From assembly GCA_963778385.1 (NCBI GenBank), contig CAVZUA010000039.1:1-64000 (forward strand): a stretch of 64,000 nucleotides of DNA, in the 5' to 3' direction. This DNA is from DATARH01 sp963778385 (GTDB taxonomy: Bacteria; Pseudomonadota; Alphaproteobacteria; ATCC43930; CGMCC-115725). Shown here piece after piece: positions 1-9,258 of this stretch; the first letter of the stretch is position 1, and each line of letters opens with the position of its first letter. The notes beneath the pieces are model-generated. The model worked only from the letters and a program-made list of their open reading frames with translations. It was not told where the DNA came from and did not search any database. Position numbers and translations under genes: made by a program.

Positions 1-231
1 TCTGCCACATATGGAGGCGCCGATACAGGTGTTATGGAAAAAGGGGTTGAGGGAGGATTTCAGGGCGTTTGCTGACACAGTTGTCGTTGAGCCTGACGGG
101 GAAAGAGTGACTATGACTTGGCGAGTGGCAAAAACCCCTTCCGGAAAAATATTTTTGAGTTGGCGCAGGTCTTGATTGGAAGGAATGGAACGGATGAGCG
201 GCCCGTCCGGAATGCGGACGCCGTCGCGTGA
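1..231 (+). pseudogene. DUF2169-like T6SS accessory protein, C-terminal end, frameshifted
   Basis: Only the last part of the gene lies in the window. The frame starting at base 2 reads a segment like DUF2169 (TVVVEPDGERVTMTWRVA), and the protein continues in a different frame from about 135 (FRKNIFELAQVLIGR) to a TGA at 229-231. The switch falls at a run of five A and four C near 130-140, so one indel is needed to join both halves. DUF2169 proteins sit beside T6SS PAAR-like and ketosynthase-like genes, which is exactly what follows here. Family assignment is from recognised sequence pattern and context; the 5' part is outside the window. Confidence 0.5.
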
Positions 232-303
232 CATGCAAACCTGAGTAGTTTCTAGACCCGCGAATTAGTTGTTTTGTTGATAGCCGCACTGGCGGAGTGA
301 ACT

Positions 304-1397
304 ATGACATCTTCGGCGCCGCTTGCAGTACTCGGATGCGGACTGGTTTCGGGCGTTGGGCTGACCGCGGCTGAAAGTTGTGCCGCGATTCGTGGTGAGC
401 TGAATAATTTTCAAGAAACCCGCTTCCTTCACAACGGTGAGTGGTTGGTGGGAAGCGTGGTGCATGGAGGAGCCCCGGCGGGGCGTTGATAAGCTTGCAA
501 AAATGGCATCGCTTGCGCTCGAAGAATGTTTTGCCGGCTGCGCAGGCGATGAACGCGAGGAAATACGGGTCTGGTCTGTCTCTCCGAAACAGATCGACCG
601 GGACGTTTTGCTGGGTTATCGACCGAATTTCTACAAAATATCGAAAGTGAGGTGGCACTACATCTTCATCCACTTTCGCGCGTCATAGAATATGGGCGTG
701 TCGGGGGCGCCGTGGCACTTCTGCAGGCGCGTCAGCTGTTAACCGACACGCGCTGCAGAAGAGTGTCATCGTAGCCGGTGTAGATAGCTATTTTACGGTT
801 GACACGCTTTCTGCGTACGGTGATCAAGATCGTCTATTGAGCGAGACCAATTCAAACGGTTTTATTCCTGGGGAGGCAGCCGCTGCGGTACTTTTGAGAA
901 GGTCCATTGACGCCAAAGAAGCACCCCTTTTGTTACGTGGCCTGGGTTTTGGAATGGAACCGGCCCCACTTAATTCGGACAAGCCGCTTCGAGCCAATGG
1001 ATTGTGTGAAGCCATTCGAGGGGCGCTTGAAGACGCGAGTGTTGCCCTGAAGGAATGCGATTGCCGCATATCCGATGCAAACGGGGAGCACTACCGATTC
1101 AAGGAGGCAGCGTTGGCGGTTACGCGACTCCTGAGGGACCGCAAGGCAATGTTTTCACTCTGGCATCCCGCGGATTGTATAGGTGAGGTCGGAGCGGCAA
1201 CGCTCCCGGCGATGCTCACCATATTGCTCTATGGCGCACTTAAGAATTATCTTCCTGGACCGGTATTCCTCGGACATTTGAGTAATGATGACGAGAAGCG
1301 CGCGGCGTTCGTATCCGAGGCTCAGCCCTGCGAGCACTTGGGTGAAGCTTTGCGGCGAAAGGCATGTCAACAAACTTCGCGGTTTAGAATTTACCAA
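304..1397 (+). pseudogene. Ketosynthase/thiolase-like T6SS-associated protein, several frameshifts
   Basis: The N-terminus (LAVLGCGLVSGVGLTAAESC) resembles the 3-oxoacyl-ACP-synthase-like proteins that occur in T6SS accessory clusters. The reading frame changes near 470, near 655 and near 755: frame 1 at 304-470, frame 2 (RGVDKLAKMASLALEECF) to about 655, frame 1 again (LHPLSRVIEYGRVGGAVAL) to about 755, then frame 3 from 765 (VAGVDSYF, NSNGFIPGEAAAAVL). At least three indels are needed. The last frame runs without a stop into the following DUF4150 gene, so the original end is unclear. No intact condensing-enzyme active site can be expected from this copy. Its biochemical role in T6SS is not known. 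Confidence 0.6.
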
Positions 1398-1814
1398 ATG
1401 TCGGTCAACGTATTTGCGGACGGTCAAGAAATTGCCTGTAAATCGGCGGACGGTAAAGCGCCCGCCGCCTTCCCCGACACTTACTTGAGCCCGCCTCCTC
1501 CGCCCGCGGGACCGCTTCCAATTCCCTACCCGAATTCTGCGAGTGCTAGCGACACAAGCGATGGCAGCACAACGGTCCTGATCGTTGGCGCGGAAGTGAT
1601 GTTGAAAGATCAGTCGGTGTTCAAGACGAGCATGGGAAATGAAGCCGCGACCAAGGCGCAAGGCATGGGTGTCGTCACCCATGCGATTCAGGGAGAAGCC
1701 AGCTTTGTTGCGTGGTCCTTCGACGTAAAGATAGAGGGCGCTAATGTCCCAAGAAATCTAGACATTATGATGCACAATGAGCAAAGCAGCCCCGCAAATG
1801 CGCCACCGATGTAG
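1398..1814 (+). CDS. DUF4150 PAAR-like T6SS spike-tip protein
   Basis: The protein begins SVNVFADGQEIACKSADG and contains AAFPDTYLSPPPPPAG, PIPYPN and a late VKIEGANVPRNLDIMMHN, all typical of the DUF4150 (PAAR-like) domain that caps the VgrG spike and carries toxins. ATG 1398 matches the usual family start; the same frame is open upstream to 837 because the preceding ketosynthase-like pseudogene lacks a stop. It ends at a TAG (1812-1814) followed in frame by PQMPYISKS. Family members often read PPWPYI here, so the TAG may be a mutated TGG and the ancestral protein probably continued into the toxin domain at 1821-2247. Confidence 0.75.
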   Translation: MSVNVFADGQEIACKSADGKAPAAFPDTYLSPPPPPAGPLPIPYPNSASASDTSDGSTTVLIVGAEVMLKDQSVFKTSMGNEAATKAQGMGVVTHAIQGEASFVAWSFDVKIEGANVPRNLDIMMHNEQSSPANAPPM

Positions 1815-1820
1815 CCGCAA

Positions 1821-2247
1821 ATGCCATATATAAGTAAGTCCGCAACTGGAGGAGCCAGTGGCAAAAGAGATCCATGCAAACATAAGAAGAACAATAAGAA
1901 AAAATATATGATCTATATGGGGCTCCAGGCTAAAGACAAAATGTATATAGGCCGAAGCAGCGGAGAGGTTGGGGAATCCTCCAAAAGCATTCTTGCTGGA
2001 AGACTGTCAACCGGATACCCGGCTGGAAAAGATACCGGGAAAGAAAAATAAAACAGCTCGTTCCAGTTCACGAGACGGAGAAATATGCTGCGATGCGTGG
2101 TGCGGAAGAAAAGCACCAAAAGTTTTTTGCAAGCAATGGAGTAGGTGCTCCGCAAGACAATCCGATAAGTCCAAGAACACGAGCAAGAAAGACTACGAAG
2201 ACTGCGCAAAGCAGACCTTTCCCGATTGTCCTATTTGCGGCGCATAG
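1821..2247 (+). pseudogene. GIY-YIG-like toxin domain (T6SS effector part), frameshifted
   Basis: Frame 3 from 1821 encodes a lysine-rich start and then MIYMGLQAKDKMYIGRSSG, which has the spacing of a GIY-YIG nuclease core (IY, nine residues, YIG, R). The frame closes at an A-rich stretch (2040-2055) and the protein resumes in frame 2 as KYAAMRGAEEKHQKFF then GVGAPQDNPIS, resembling the C-terminal RGxE and GG..NxI segments of GIY-YIG-type polymorphic toxins. A further switch near 2165 gives a cysteine-bearing tail ending at TAG 2245-2247. It lies between a PAAR-like domain and an Imm26-type gene, as expected for a T6SS toxin. Nuclease activity is inferred only; the copy is broken. Confidence 0.5.
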
Positions 2248-2262
2248 GCGTAAAATCATCGT

Positions 2263-2729
2263 ATGAAACCTAAGAAACGTCGACCAAAACCCACTCTAGG
2301 CTCTGTGATCGCAATTCCTCTCCCAGGTGGAAGTACGCTTGGCTAGGTTTTCAAGTCCAGGATCTCGGTGTATACGACCTCGTCTCGACCGAATCGAGCC
2401 TTTGTTGTCGTGACTCGCCACAATATTGCAATTATTATGGGCTGTACATGCATCCCAAAATGTCTGCAATGGGGTATGATAGGGGTGCAATCGTTCCCGA
2501 GCGGAAATGCCGCTTGGGCGCCCCCGCGCGCCAGCGGCATCTTCCTGGAATGCCGATTATCCCCGAGACGCTACAGATAAGCTTCAAGGGCTCTCAGCGC
2601 CATGCCACCCTGAAAGACGTCGCGGGATTGGATATTGCAACTTTGTCGATTGAATCCGAGAGTTTCATCGACGAAGTGGTCGATCGGCTAGTCAACCACA
2701 ATTACGCGAAATATCAGATTCCGAAATGA
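2263..2729 (+). pseudogene. Imm26-type immunity protein, frameshifted
   Basis: ATG 2263 overlaps a TGA in the toxin's frame 2. The start KPKKRRPKPTLGSVIAIPLP matches the opening of Imm26 immunity proteins (K+-rich, then GDV-x-IPL). The frame stops at TAG after 27 residues; frame 3 continues from about 2334 with AWLGFQVQDLGVYDL, as Imm26 does, and is open to TGA 2727-2729. One indel near 2335 therefore splits the gene. Imm26 proteins neutralise co-encoded polymorphic toxins, so the likely partner is the GIY-YIG-like domain just upstream. The stop overlaps the next ATG (2726) in an ATGA pattern, indicating translational coupling. Confidence 0.55.
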
Positions 2730-3185
2730 GCATTTGGGGCCCTGATCCGTTTGAGAACGACGACGCGGCAGATTGGGTCGCGATGCTCGAGAAAGAATCA
2801 AGGTTGGAATATATTGTGGAGGCTGCCGAAGAAGTCGCTGATCCTCATCACGTTGGCTATGTAGAGATCCCGGAGTGTTGCATTGCTGTCGCAGCAGGGG
2901 AACTGTTGGTGCGGCTCATCGATGATTCTTCCCGCGATGAACCGCTTGGTCAGGACGCTTGGTTAGATTTGTTTCTGATGAGCTACGATGCAGCCAGAAA
3001 AAATTATGGCGAATCAGGCCTATCACGCGGTAGAGCAGGTGTTCAATGACACGGAAAATTCGGAGCTTCAACAAGTTTGGAAGGACAGTCACTTGGGCTA
3101 CGACACATGGGCTGCCACGATGCAGCAGTTGCTCGATCGTTTGAGGTCGCTCATGCAACGCGCGCCTGCCGAAGGAAGCTTGTAG
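2726..3185 (+). pseudogene. DUF4259 protein, frameshifted near the C-terminus
   Basis: The first 85 residues (SIWGPDPFENDDAADW opening, conserved alternating acidic pattern) are typical of DUF4259, a small family frequently found beside toxin/immunity genes. The frame diverges at a run of six A (about 3000); the expected C-terminus (HAVEQVFNDTENSELQQVW and LLDRLRSL) is in frame 3 and ends at TAG 3183-3185. A single homopolymer indel would restore a protein of about 150 residues. It is coupled to the Imm26-like gene by an ATGA overlap. A second immunity role is inferred from position; no activity is established. Confidence 0.6.
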
Positions 3186-3233
3186 ATTTAAACACACGAC
3201 ACGCGGCGTGAGAGGCGTTCCAGTAAAGGTTTA

Positions 3234-4529
3234 ATGGGAGTGCCAAGTTTTCCCTTTGGCATATTTATTCGCTCGGGAGGTCGACCCTTGATAAACGCCG
3301 TTCTCCAGCAGCACTCCGAAGACGCCGCCGTTCTTCACTCCATTCGCAGCATGCTAACCGATGCCCCTCACGTCAAACTCAAGCACATCCGCCGCTTCGA
3401 TGATCGCATCGCCGCGCATCTCGATGGTCTGGCAGTCGCCGGGGAACAGGGATGGCCGATGCTCGATGCGGCCTTGGCGAATCCTTCGCCAGGCGCGATG
3501 TTTGCGACCGCCATCGGTGCAGTCGAAAGCCGGTCGACCGAGCGGTTGGACGCTTGTACGCGCTGGCGGAAGCAGTACCCGAACGCAACGCGGCCTCGCC
3601 TCTGCATTTGGGTGGGTCGAGCAGAATCAGCTTCGCGGCATAGTAGTCGGATTGCTGGCTGCGCCAAGTCCGTTTTTACGCACTCTTGGAATTGGAGCGT
3701 GCGCCATGCACCGCATTGACCCTGGTCAAGTGCGCGATGTGGCGCTTGAAGCTCCGAGTTCGGCGCTAAGAGCGCGGGCGCTACGGGCTTGTGGCGAACT
3801 TGGGCGGCGAGAGCTGTTGCCGTCGTGTTTAGGGATGCTGAATGCCGAGGATTCAGAGAATCCATTCTGGAGCGCGTGGTCCGCAGTCCTGCTCGGCAAT
3901 CGAGGCCCCGCCTTGGACGCGCTTCGAGCAATCGGTAGTGTACCGGGCCAGCATCGGTCCCGCGCATTCCGACTTGGGCTGCAGGCGACGGATCAGCAGA
4001 ATGCCCAGTCGTGGTTGCGGCAATTGGCTCAAGACCCGGAACAGCTGCGATTCTCGATCCAAGGCGCCGGCATCGCTGGGAATCCTAAGTATGTGCCCTG
4101 GCTGATTCAGCATTGAAAGAGAAAAAGACCGCACGAATTGCCGGTGAGGCCTTCAGCTTAATCACCGGGCTCGATCTTGCGTATCTCGATCTCGAGATCA
4201 AGCCACCCGAGGAGGAAGCGGCGCCGCGCCCAACGACGACCCCGAGGACCCTAACGTTGAGATGGACGCCGATGACGGCTTGCCTGGCCGGATCCGGAAC
4301 GCATTTCGCGATGGTGGGAGGCCAACAGGGGGCGTTTTGATGCGGCGAGCGCTACTTTATGGGCGGCCCGCTGACGCGGGACCAGGCGTTGCGCACACTG
4401 AAGGATGGCTTTCAGCGGCAGCGTATTCTCGCCGCACACTACTTATGTCTATTAGAGCCCGGAACCGTGCTATTCGAGTGGCGTGCGCCGGCCTTTCGAC
4501 AGCAGCGCTTGCTTGCCTCCATGGTGTGA
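3234..4529 (+). pseudogene. TIGR02270-type T6SS-associated HEAT-like protein, multiple frameshifts
   Basis: Segments in different frames line up with the TIGR02270 family (about 400 residues, T6SS-associated): INAVLQQHSEDAAVLHSI and RRFDDRIAAHLDGLAVAG (frame 3), RALRACGELGRRELLPSCLG and later helical repeats to PKYVPWLIQH (frame 1), ARIAGEAFSLITGLDLAY in another frame, then DPEDPNVEMDADDGLPG, and finally LFEWRAPAFRQQRLLASMV ending at TGA 4527-4529. At least four indels are needed. Bases 4530-4693 show no further gene. The function of the family is unknown; the helical repeats suggest a scaffold role. Confidence 0.6.
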
Positions 4530-4693
4530 TGGCAATGGCGGCCAAATATATCTGGCCGCATCTCGGCCTTATTTCTCGTCCTGCCGCATCTAAAATTTTC
4601 CGCGATCGCGCCGAAATTACCCCGGCATCGAGAACCTGGCTCACAATAGGCATAATCTTCGCCCTGGTCAGTGGCTATCTGGATGTCTAGCTA

Positions 4694-6384
4694 ATGCCCT
4701 TAATCCTTGAAGTCGTCGGACAGAAAGCAGCGCGCATGGGGTCATCCGCGCGCAAGACGTTCACGTCGGGCGGTACCATCGGGCGGCTGGACGACAACGA
4801 TTGGATACTCCCCGATGAATACATCTCGGGACATCACGCGCGGATTTCGTTCACGAACGGCGCGTTCTCGATTGTAGATACCAGCACCAACGGCGTATTC
4901 ATCAACTCGCAGCAAAATCGATTGACGCGCAACAAGCCTTATCCGCTGCGCAGCGGCGATACTATTTTCATCGATGACTACGAGGTTCGGGTGACTCTCG
5001 GTGCCGAACCGGCTGCGGTGGAGAGCTACGCGCCGCGGCGAGCGGCATCGAGTGGCTCTTTGAGCCCCGACGATTCGTTCTTGGACGGCGCACCCGGAGC
5101 ATCGGGAGTGCCTACCGCAGCCGACCCCCTGGCATTACTGGGGTTACAAAGCTCGCCCGCGGTCCGGCAGGGGCCCAGTGCGGCGAGTTTGCAAAATCAA
5201 TCGCCGCTCGCCCAGCACTATCGGCCGCCAACGGCGACTCCGCCGCCCGCGCCCGTGCAGGTTGCGCCGCCGCCGCCCCCAAGAGTCCCCCAGCCGGGGT
5301 TCATTCCCGATGACTATGATCCCATGGGCGCGGACGAGGATCCCTTTGCCAGCCCGCCGGATCCACCGGTTTCGCGCCCGGCGCAGGCGGCACCGCCCCC
5401 GGCTCCGGCGCGTCCCGCGGTCGATCCGCCGCGTCGCGCGGTGCCCGCGCGACCTTCCGCGGCGGCCCCGACCGTCTTCACCGATCCGCCACGGTTCCGA
5501 CGCCGGGGCCTAGCCGGGCGACTGTGGAACCGCGTACCGCCCAACCGGCCCCTAGCGCGGGTCGCGGGGCTCAGCCTCCGATCAATCGTGATCCATTTGA
5601 AGCGTCCGATCCGGCTGCGAAGCCCGGCCGAAATTCGGGTCAAGAAAGGCCGCCATCGCCCGTTCCGCCTCCGCGGCCGAAGGCGCAGCCACCTGAGGTC
5701 GCGAGCCCGGCAGTGCCGTCGGCGCCTGCGACATCCTCGGCGCCACCGGCAGCCTCCTCGTCCCGCGCTGCGCAGCCCGGGGGCGCCGAGGCGATGGACT
5801 TTGCAGCCATGCTGAAGGCGGCGGGTCTCGATGAGGTGCGGGTGACGCCGGAACTGTCGCAGCAATTCGGCAAGATTTTGCATGTCGTGGTGGCGGGCTT
5901 GATGGATGTGCTGCGGGCGCGCGACAAAATTAAAGACGAATTTCGCATGAGGATGACGACCTATAAACAAGCTGACAATAATCCGCTCAAATTCTCGGTC
6001 AACGTGGAAGATGCTTTGCATAATCTCTTGGTCAAGCGCAACGCGGCATACCTTGGACCCGTGGAAGCGTTCGAGGATGCGTTTCTCGACGTGCGCAATC
6101 ACCAGATGGCCATGCTGGCCGGCGTGCGGGTTGCTTACGAGGCGATGCTCGCGGAGTTCGACCCGGACCGTTTGCAGAAAGACTTCGACCCCATGGCGAA
6201 GAGCGGGAATTTTCTGGCCGGCGGTGCAAAAGCGAAGTATTGGGAACTCTACCGCAATAGATTCCATGATATGGTCAAGGATGCGGACTCTAGCTTTCGC
6301 CATTTGTTCGGGGATGATTTCGCGAAAGCTTATGAAGAACAGCTGGCGCGGCTCAAAGCTGCGAATCGCGCGGAGCGCAAATAG
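4694..6384 (+). pseudogene. tagH: T6SS FHA-domain protein TagH, one frameshift
   Basis: Residues 1-100 form an FHA domain (IGRLDDNDWILPDEYISGHH, then DTSTNGVFIN), followed by a long proline/alanine-rich linker and a C-terminal T6SS FHA-associated domain (MDFAAMLKAAGLDEVRVTPE ... AKYWELYRNRF) ending at TAG 6382-6384. FHA proteins of this type (TIGR03354) bind phosphothreonine in the post-translational control of T6SS. The N-terminal part is in frame 2 and the C-terminal part in frame 1; the switch is near 5490-5500 in the linker. Because both conserved ends are intact, this may be a recent lesion or a sequence error. tssJ follows immediately. Confidence 0.75.
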
Positions 6385-6882
6385 ATGCACCCTATGATCC
6401 AGACATGGCGGACCCTTCCGATCGCGCTTTTGTTGGCGAGCTGCCTGACCCTGACGGCCTGCAAGTCGGCGCCGCCGAAACCCCAGGTCTTGAAGCTCAG
6501 TGTGGCGGTCGGCGCCGATGCGAATCCCGACGGTCAAAACCGGCCGTCGCCCATTGTGATTAGAGTTTATCAATTGAAGGACGATGCGGCCTTTAAGGAC
6601 GCGGATTTCTTCGCCCTCTACGATAAGGAGCAAGCGACCCTGGCCGCTTCGTTGATCTCGCGCCAAGAGTTCGAAGTGGCCCCCGGCGCGCAAAAAGTGG
6701 TTGATTACCAGCTCGCGCCGGATGCACGGTTTATCGGGATTGCGGCGGCCTATCGAAACATTCGCGATGCGGTTTGGCGCGCGCAGATCGGTTCGCAGGA
6801 TAAAGGCCTGGCCGGCATCGCGAAGAAGAAGAAGCTGAACGTGTCGGCCGGCCGCGCCAGCGTCGCCGTGAGCGCCGAGTGA
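6385..6882 (+). CDS. tssJ: T6SS outer-membrane lipoprotein TssJ
   Basis: The 165-residue protein has a signal peptide with a lipobox (LTAC) near residue 26, then the beta-sandwich typical of TssJ/SciN/VasD (VVDYQLAPDARFIGIAAAYR, preceded by PIVIRVYQLKDDAAFKDADF). TssJ anchors the TssLM membrane complex to the outer membrane. It begins one base after the tagH stop; an internal ATG at 6394 is an alternative start. It is one of the few T6SS genes here that is intact. tssK begins four bases after its stop, so tagH-tssJ-tssK would have been one transcript. Confidence 0.85.
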   Translation: MHPMIQTWRTLPIALLLASCLTLTACKSAPPKPQVLKLSVAVGADANPDGQNRPSPIVIRVYQLKDDAAFKDADFFALYDKEQATLAASLISRQEFEVAPGAQKVVDYQLAPDARFIGIAAAYRNIRDAVWRAQIGSQDKGLAGIAKKKKLNVSAGRASVAVSAE

Positions 6883-6885
6883 ACC

Positions 6886-7035
6886 ATGTCGGCCTATAAC
6901 AAAGTTCTCTGGTCCGAGGGGCTGTTCCTTAGGCCGCAGCATTTCCAGCAGCAAAGTCGTTTCATCGAGCGGTTCCTGGAGACGCGATGCAGCGCGCTAC
7001 ACGCGCATTCGTGGGGGAGCGTCGAACTTCGGCAA
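6886..7035 (+). pseudogene. tssK: TssK N-terminal fragment (T6SS baseplate)
   Basis: The start NKVLWSEGLFLRPQHFQQQ is a hallmark of TssK, a baseplate subunit of about 440 residues. Similarity continues to about HAHSWGSVEL and then stops; the open frame ends at 7083 with unrelated residues. The rest of tssK and the remaining core genes (tssL, tssM and others) are absent to the right, so the T6SS cluster is cut here. The point of loss is close to 7030, just before the HNH gene, which marks the left edge of unrelated accessory DNA. Confidence 0.8.
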
Positions 7036-7066
7036 GCAGCGCCACCACAGGTGCGAGGAGGGGCCG

Positions 7067-7492
7067 ATGCCGATCAGGGCTGAGATGCGATGGTTCTATC
7101 CGATCGACTGGCCGCAGATCAGCCGCCATGTGCGGTTTGAGCGCGCCGGCGGTTGTTGCCAGGGTTGCGGCCGGCCGCATGGTGAAACCATTCACTGTCT
7201 GCCGGATGGCCGCTGGTACGACACCGCTCGCCAAACCTGGCGTGATGGCCGTGGTCAGCCCGCACCCTGCCCCGATGTCGAGGAGGTAACCCGGCTGCGG
7301 CAAACCCGTGTCGTCCTCGCAGCCGCCCACCTCGATCACGACCCGGGTAACAATCGGCCTCGCAATTTGAAGAGCCTTTGCCAGCGCTGCCACTTGATCC
7401 ACGACCGGCCGCACCATCAGGCGCGGCGGCGGATTACTTACCTGCTGCGCCGGGCGCTCGGCGACCTGTTCCTCGGCCCTTACTCCGCCTGA
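7067..7492 (+). CDS. HNH-endonuclease-like protein
   Basis: The 141-residue protein contains two CxxC-type pairs (CCQGCGRPHGE and LCQRCHLIHD) and a histidine core (AAHLDHDPGNN), the layout of a beta-beta-alpha-metal HNH fold with a structural zinc. Proteins of this size and pattern occur in many alphaproteobacteria, often as free-standing HNH proteins. A homing, restriction or repair role cannot be told from the sequence. It starts 32 bases after the end of recognisable tssK sequence, so it belongs to the DNA that replaced the T6SS genes. ATG 7067 follows a purine-rich stretch (GAGGAGGGG). Confidence 0.65.
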   Translation: MPIRAEMRWFYPIDWPQISRHVRFERAGGCCQGCGRPHGETIHCLPDGRWYDTARQTWRDGRGQPAPCPDVEEVTRLRQTRVVLAAAHLDHDPGNNRPRNLKSLCQRCHLIHDRPHHQARRRITYLLRRALGDLFLGPYSA

Positions 7493-7510
7493 CCCTCGCC
7501 CTGTGTGATC

Positions 7511-7554
7511 GGCCCTGTAGCTCAGCAGGACAGCGCATTAGTTTCGTGATGTGG
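7511..7554 (+). other. tRNA-like 5' half fragment
   Basis: Bases 7511-7535 read like the acceptor strand and D-arm of a tRNA (GGCCCTGTAGCTCAGCAGGA), followed by a stem-loop-like TTAGTTTCGTGA. No T-arm (GGTTCGAATCC) or matching 3' acceptor strand follows, so this is not a complete tRNA. It could be a remnant left by an element that integrated into a tRNA gene, or a chance match. Confidence 0.25.
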
Positions 7555-7666
7555 CGATTATCCAAGGGGGCAATATCGCCGGTGGGGCCGGCGATGATCG
7601 TGGCCGGATCTACCATGTCACCAATTTGCGGACGCACCAAAGCTGAGCGAAGCGGACGCATCACAT

Positions 7667-7792
7667 ATGTGTGCGGCGGGGTTTGAGCGGGGCGTCACGC
7701 GGAATTACGCGGAGGCAGCGCGCTGGTATCGCAAGGCTGCCGACCAAGGCAATGCCACTGACTTTTCAAAATGTCGGATCGCTACCGGATGA
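7667..7792 (+). pseudogene. Sel1-repeat protein fragment
   Basis: A 41-codon frame contains one clear Sel1-like repeat (NYAEAARWYRKAADQGNA). Sel1 proteins normally have several 36-residue repeats, and none is seen on either side, so this is probably a fragment of a larger gene. Bases 7555-7666 show nothing else. Confidence 0.4.
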
Positions 7793-7878
7793 TCCTGGCT
7801 CGTCATCATCATAGGAGGCCGCCTCGGCGAGCCTCCCGCGCTTGTTGAAGACGAACATCCGCGCGTTCGCTTTCCGGG

Positions 7879-8312
7879 TCAGGGGCCACCGCGATATTGC
7901 TCATAGCATTTATGCGTCTCGGCCCGGCGCGGCTCTTTTGGTTGCCGATCGGGCCGCCGTCGCCGTAGCTTCACGACGTTCGTCTCCACAGGTTTGTCGG
8001 GTTCGGGTGTTTCCACATTTGGCAATGTGGAAACACGGCGGCGCGCCTGCATGTCGACGCGATGTTTCTTATGCCCTTCGCGATCGAGGACGCGCGACAC
8101 CGTTGCCGGGGAGAGGCCGACACCGGCAGCGACCTTTGCCTGCGTTCCTAAGAGCCGCCTGAGACCACGCAAGAAGGCAGCCTCCTGGCGCCGCCCCCGG
8201 TCGCGCTCGGTGAGCCGTCAGCCAGGTTCTCGTCGACATCAGTCAGTTTCTGACGGACCACTGTGCGCAAGGCCCCGTCGTCCCGTCGCCGGAGGCGCTG
8301 AGGGCCCATCAT
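7879..8312 (-). pseudogene. HTH-like hypothetical protein, frameshifted
   Basis: The downstream part (7879 to about 8200) has a helix-turn-helix-like stretch, QAKVAAGVGLSPATVSRVL, followed by a basic tail (VVKLRRRRPDRQ). The upstream part from ATG 8312 (RRRDDGALRTVVRQKLTDVD) is in another frame; joining near 8215 (ADG to LTERDRGRRQEAAFLRGL) gives one protein of about 140 residues. The HTH resembles LacI/Xre-type recognition helices but the family is not recognised. Function unknown. Confidence 0.4.
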
Positions 8313-8432
8313 GATCGTCTGGAGACATTTCAACCCCAACCCTAAGATGATAGGATTGCCATATCGTCGGCATCTTCCCCCTAAGGGTCGACGGCCAAAC
8401 GCTGCGTGACCCCCAAAGTCAGCGAGGCAAAC

Positions 8433-8606
8433 ATGTGGAAAAAATGCGAGCAATGCGGGGCCAATCACCTCGCTCTTACGAGCGGTCTTTGCGCCGCCTG
8501 TTATGAGCAGGATCGCCAACGCAAGCCCTTCCCACGGCGGCCAATGGCGGAACCACCGACGCCGGTCCCGCCCTCAGCAGAGCGAGCGTCCACGCCGACG
8601 AGGTGA
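8433..8606 (+). CDS. Small zinc-ribbon-like hypothetical protein
   Basis: The 57-residue frame from ATG 8433 has two CxxC pairs (WKKCEQCGANHL and LCAACYEQD) spaced like a zinc ribbon, and a proline-rich tail. The same frame is open to 8406, but the cysteine motif directly follows ATG 8433. No family is recognised and no strong ribosome-binding site is seen. Confidence 0.4.
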   Translation: MWKKCEQCGANHLALTSGLCAACYEQDRQRKPFPRRPMAEPPTPVPPSAERASTPTR

Positions 8607-8878
8607 TCGAGTAGGCGCAGGCTCGTGTGCGGCAGCTGGCCGAAGGAGCCAGGCAAAACCAAGAAAGCCGTCTATTAAGGCTCAGCCATCGCCGCAATTC
8701 GCAACACGGCGCAGCGTCGGTGCTCGCTACTGGGAGGACACACCGCACCGCAGGCTCAATTCGCAGGTCGGATTTATCAACATTTTGGCAGGGATTATCA
8801 AGCAGGTTAGCCTGAAGTATTCCATCTGTCAGCTGCTATGAGAAAACATTTGAGACTGCGCCTGTCGAGGCTGGACCG

Positions 8879-9115
8879 ATGACAAGCGCCGCGCTTGACG
8901 CGCCGTTGCGCTCCCTGTGCGAAGCGCTGGATCAGACGGAGGCCGAGATCAAGCGCGAGTTTGACGCAGTGCGACGCCTCTACGGGCTCATTGATCAGCG
9001 CTACCGGCCCATCCTTGAACTACAACGGCGCGCCGCAATGCTGAAGGCGGAAATCCATCGGCGCCGGAGTAAGAATGCATCTCCCGACGGGGGTGACTGC
9101 GCGGCAACCGAGTAG
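8879..9115 (+). CDS. Hypothetical helical protein
   Basis: This 78-residue protein is predicted almost entirely helical with heptad-like spacing (LDQTEAEIKREFDAVRRLYG, then PILELQRRAAMLKAEIHRRR). No family is recognised. ATG 8879 is not preceded by a strong Shine-Dalgarno. It precedes glmM by about 140 bases and may be an unrelated small gene. Confidence 0.4.
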   Translation: MTSAALDAPLRSLCEALDQTEAEIKREFDAVRRLYGLIDQRYRPILELQRRAAMLKAEIHRRRSKNASPDGGDCAATE

Positions 9116-9258
9116 AGGTGGTCCGCTCCCGTGCCCTGGCCTCGCGACACCTTTTTGCCTTACTCGCCGCCGGCACCGCTTTCTTCGCCGGCTAGAATTT
9201 CTACCGGCACGTTGGGCGTCCATTCGCTAATTTTCTTGGACCGGCTATAGGAAATCCG

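Noticed and set aside
4530..4693. A possible small membrane protein between TIGR02270 and tagH (PASRTWLTIGIIFALVSGYL)
   Set aside because: The frame begins inside the TIGR02270 end, and the hydrophobic tail is short and has no start signal of its own.
5314..6954. A 546-codon open frame on the minus strand
   Set aside because: It is antisense to tagH and tssJ and owes its length to GC-rich codon structure; it shows no family pattern.
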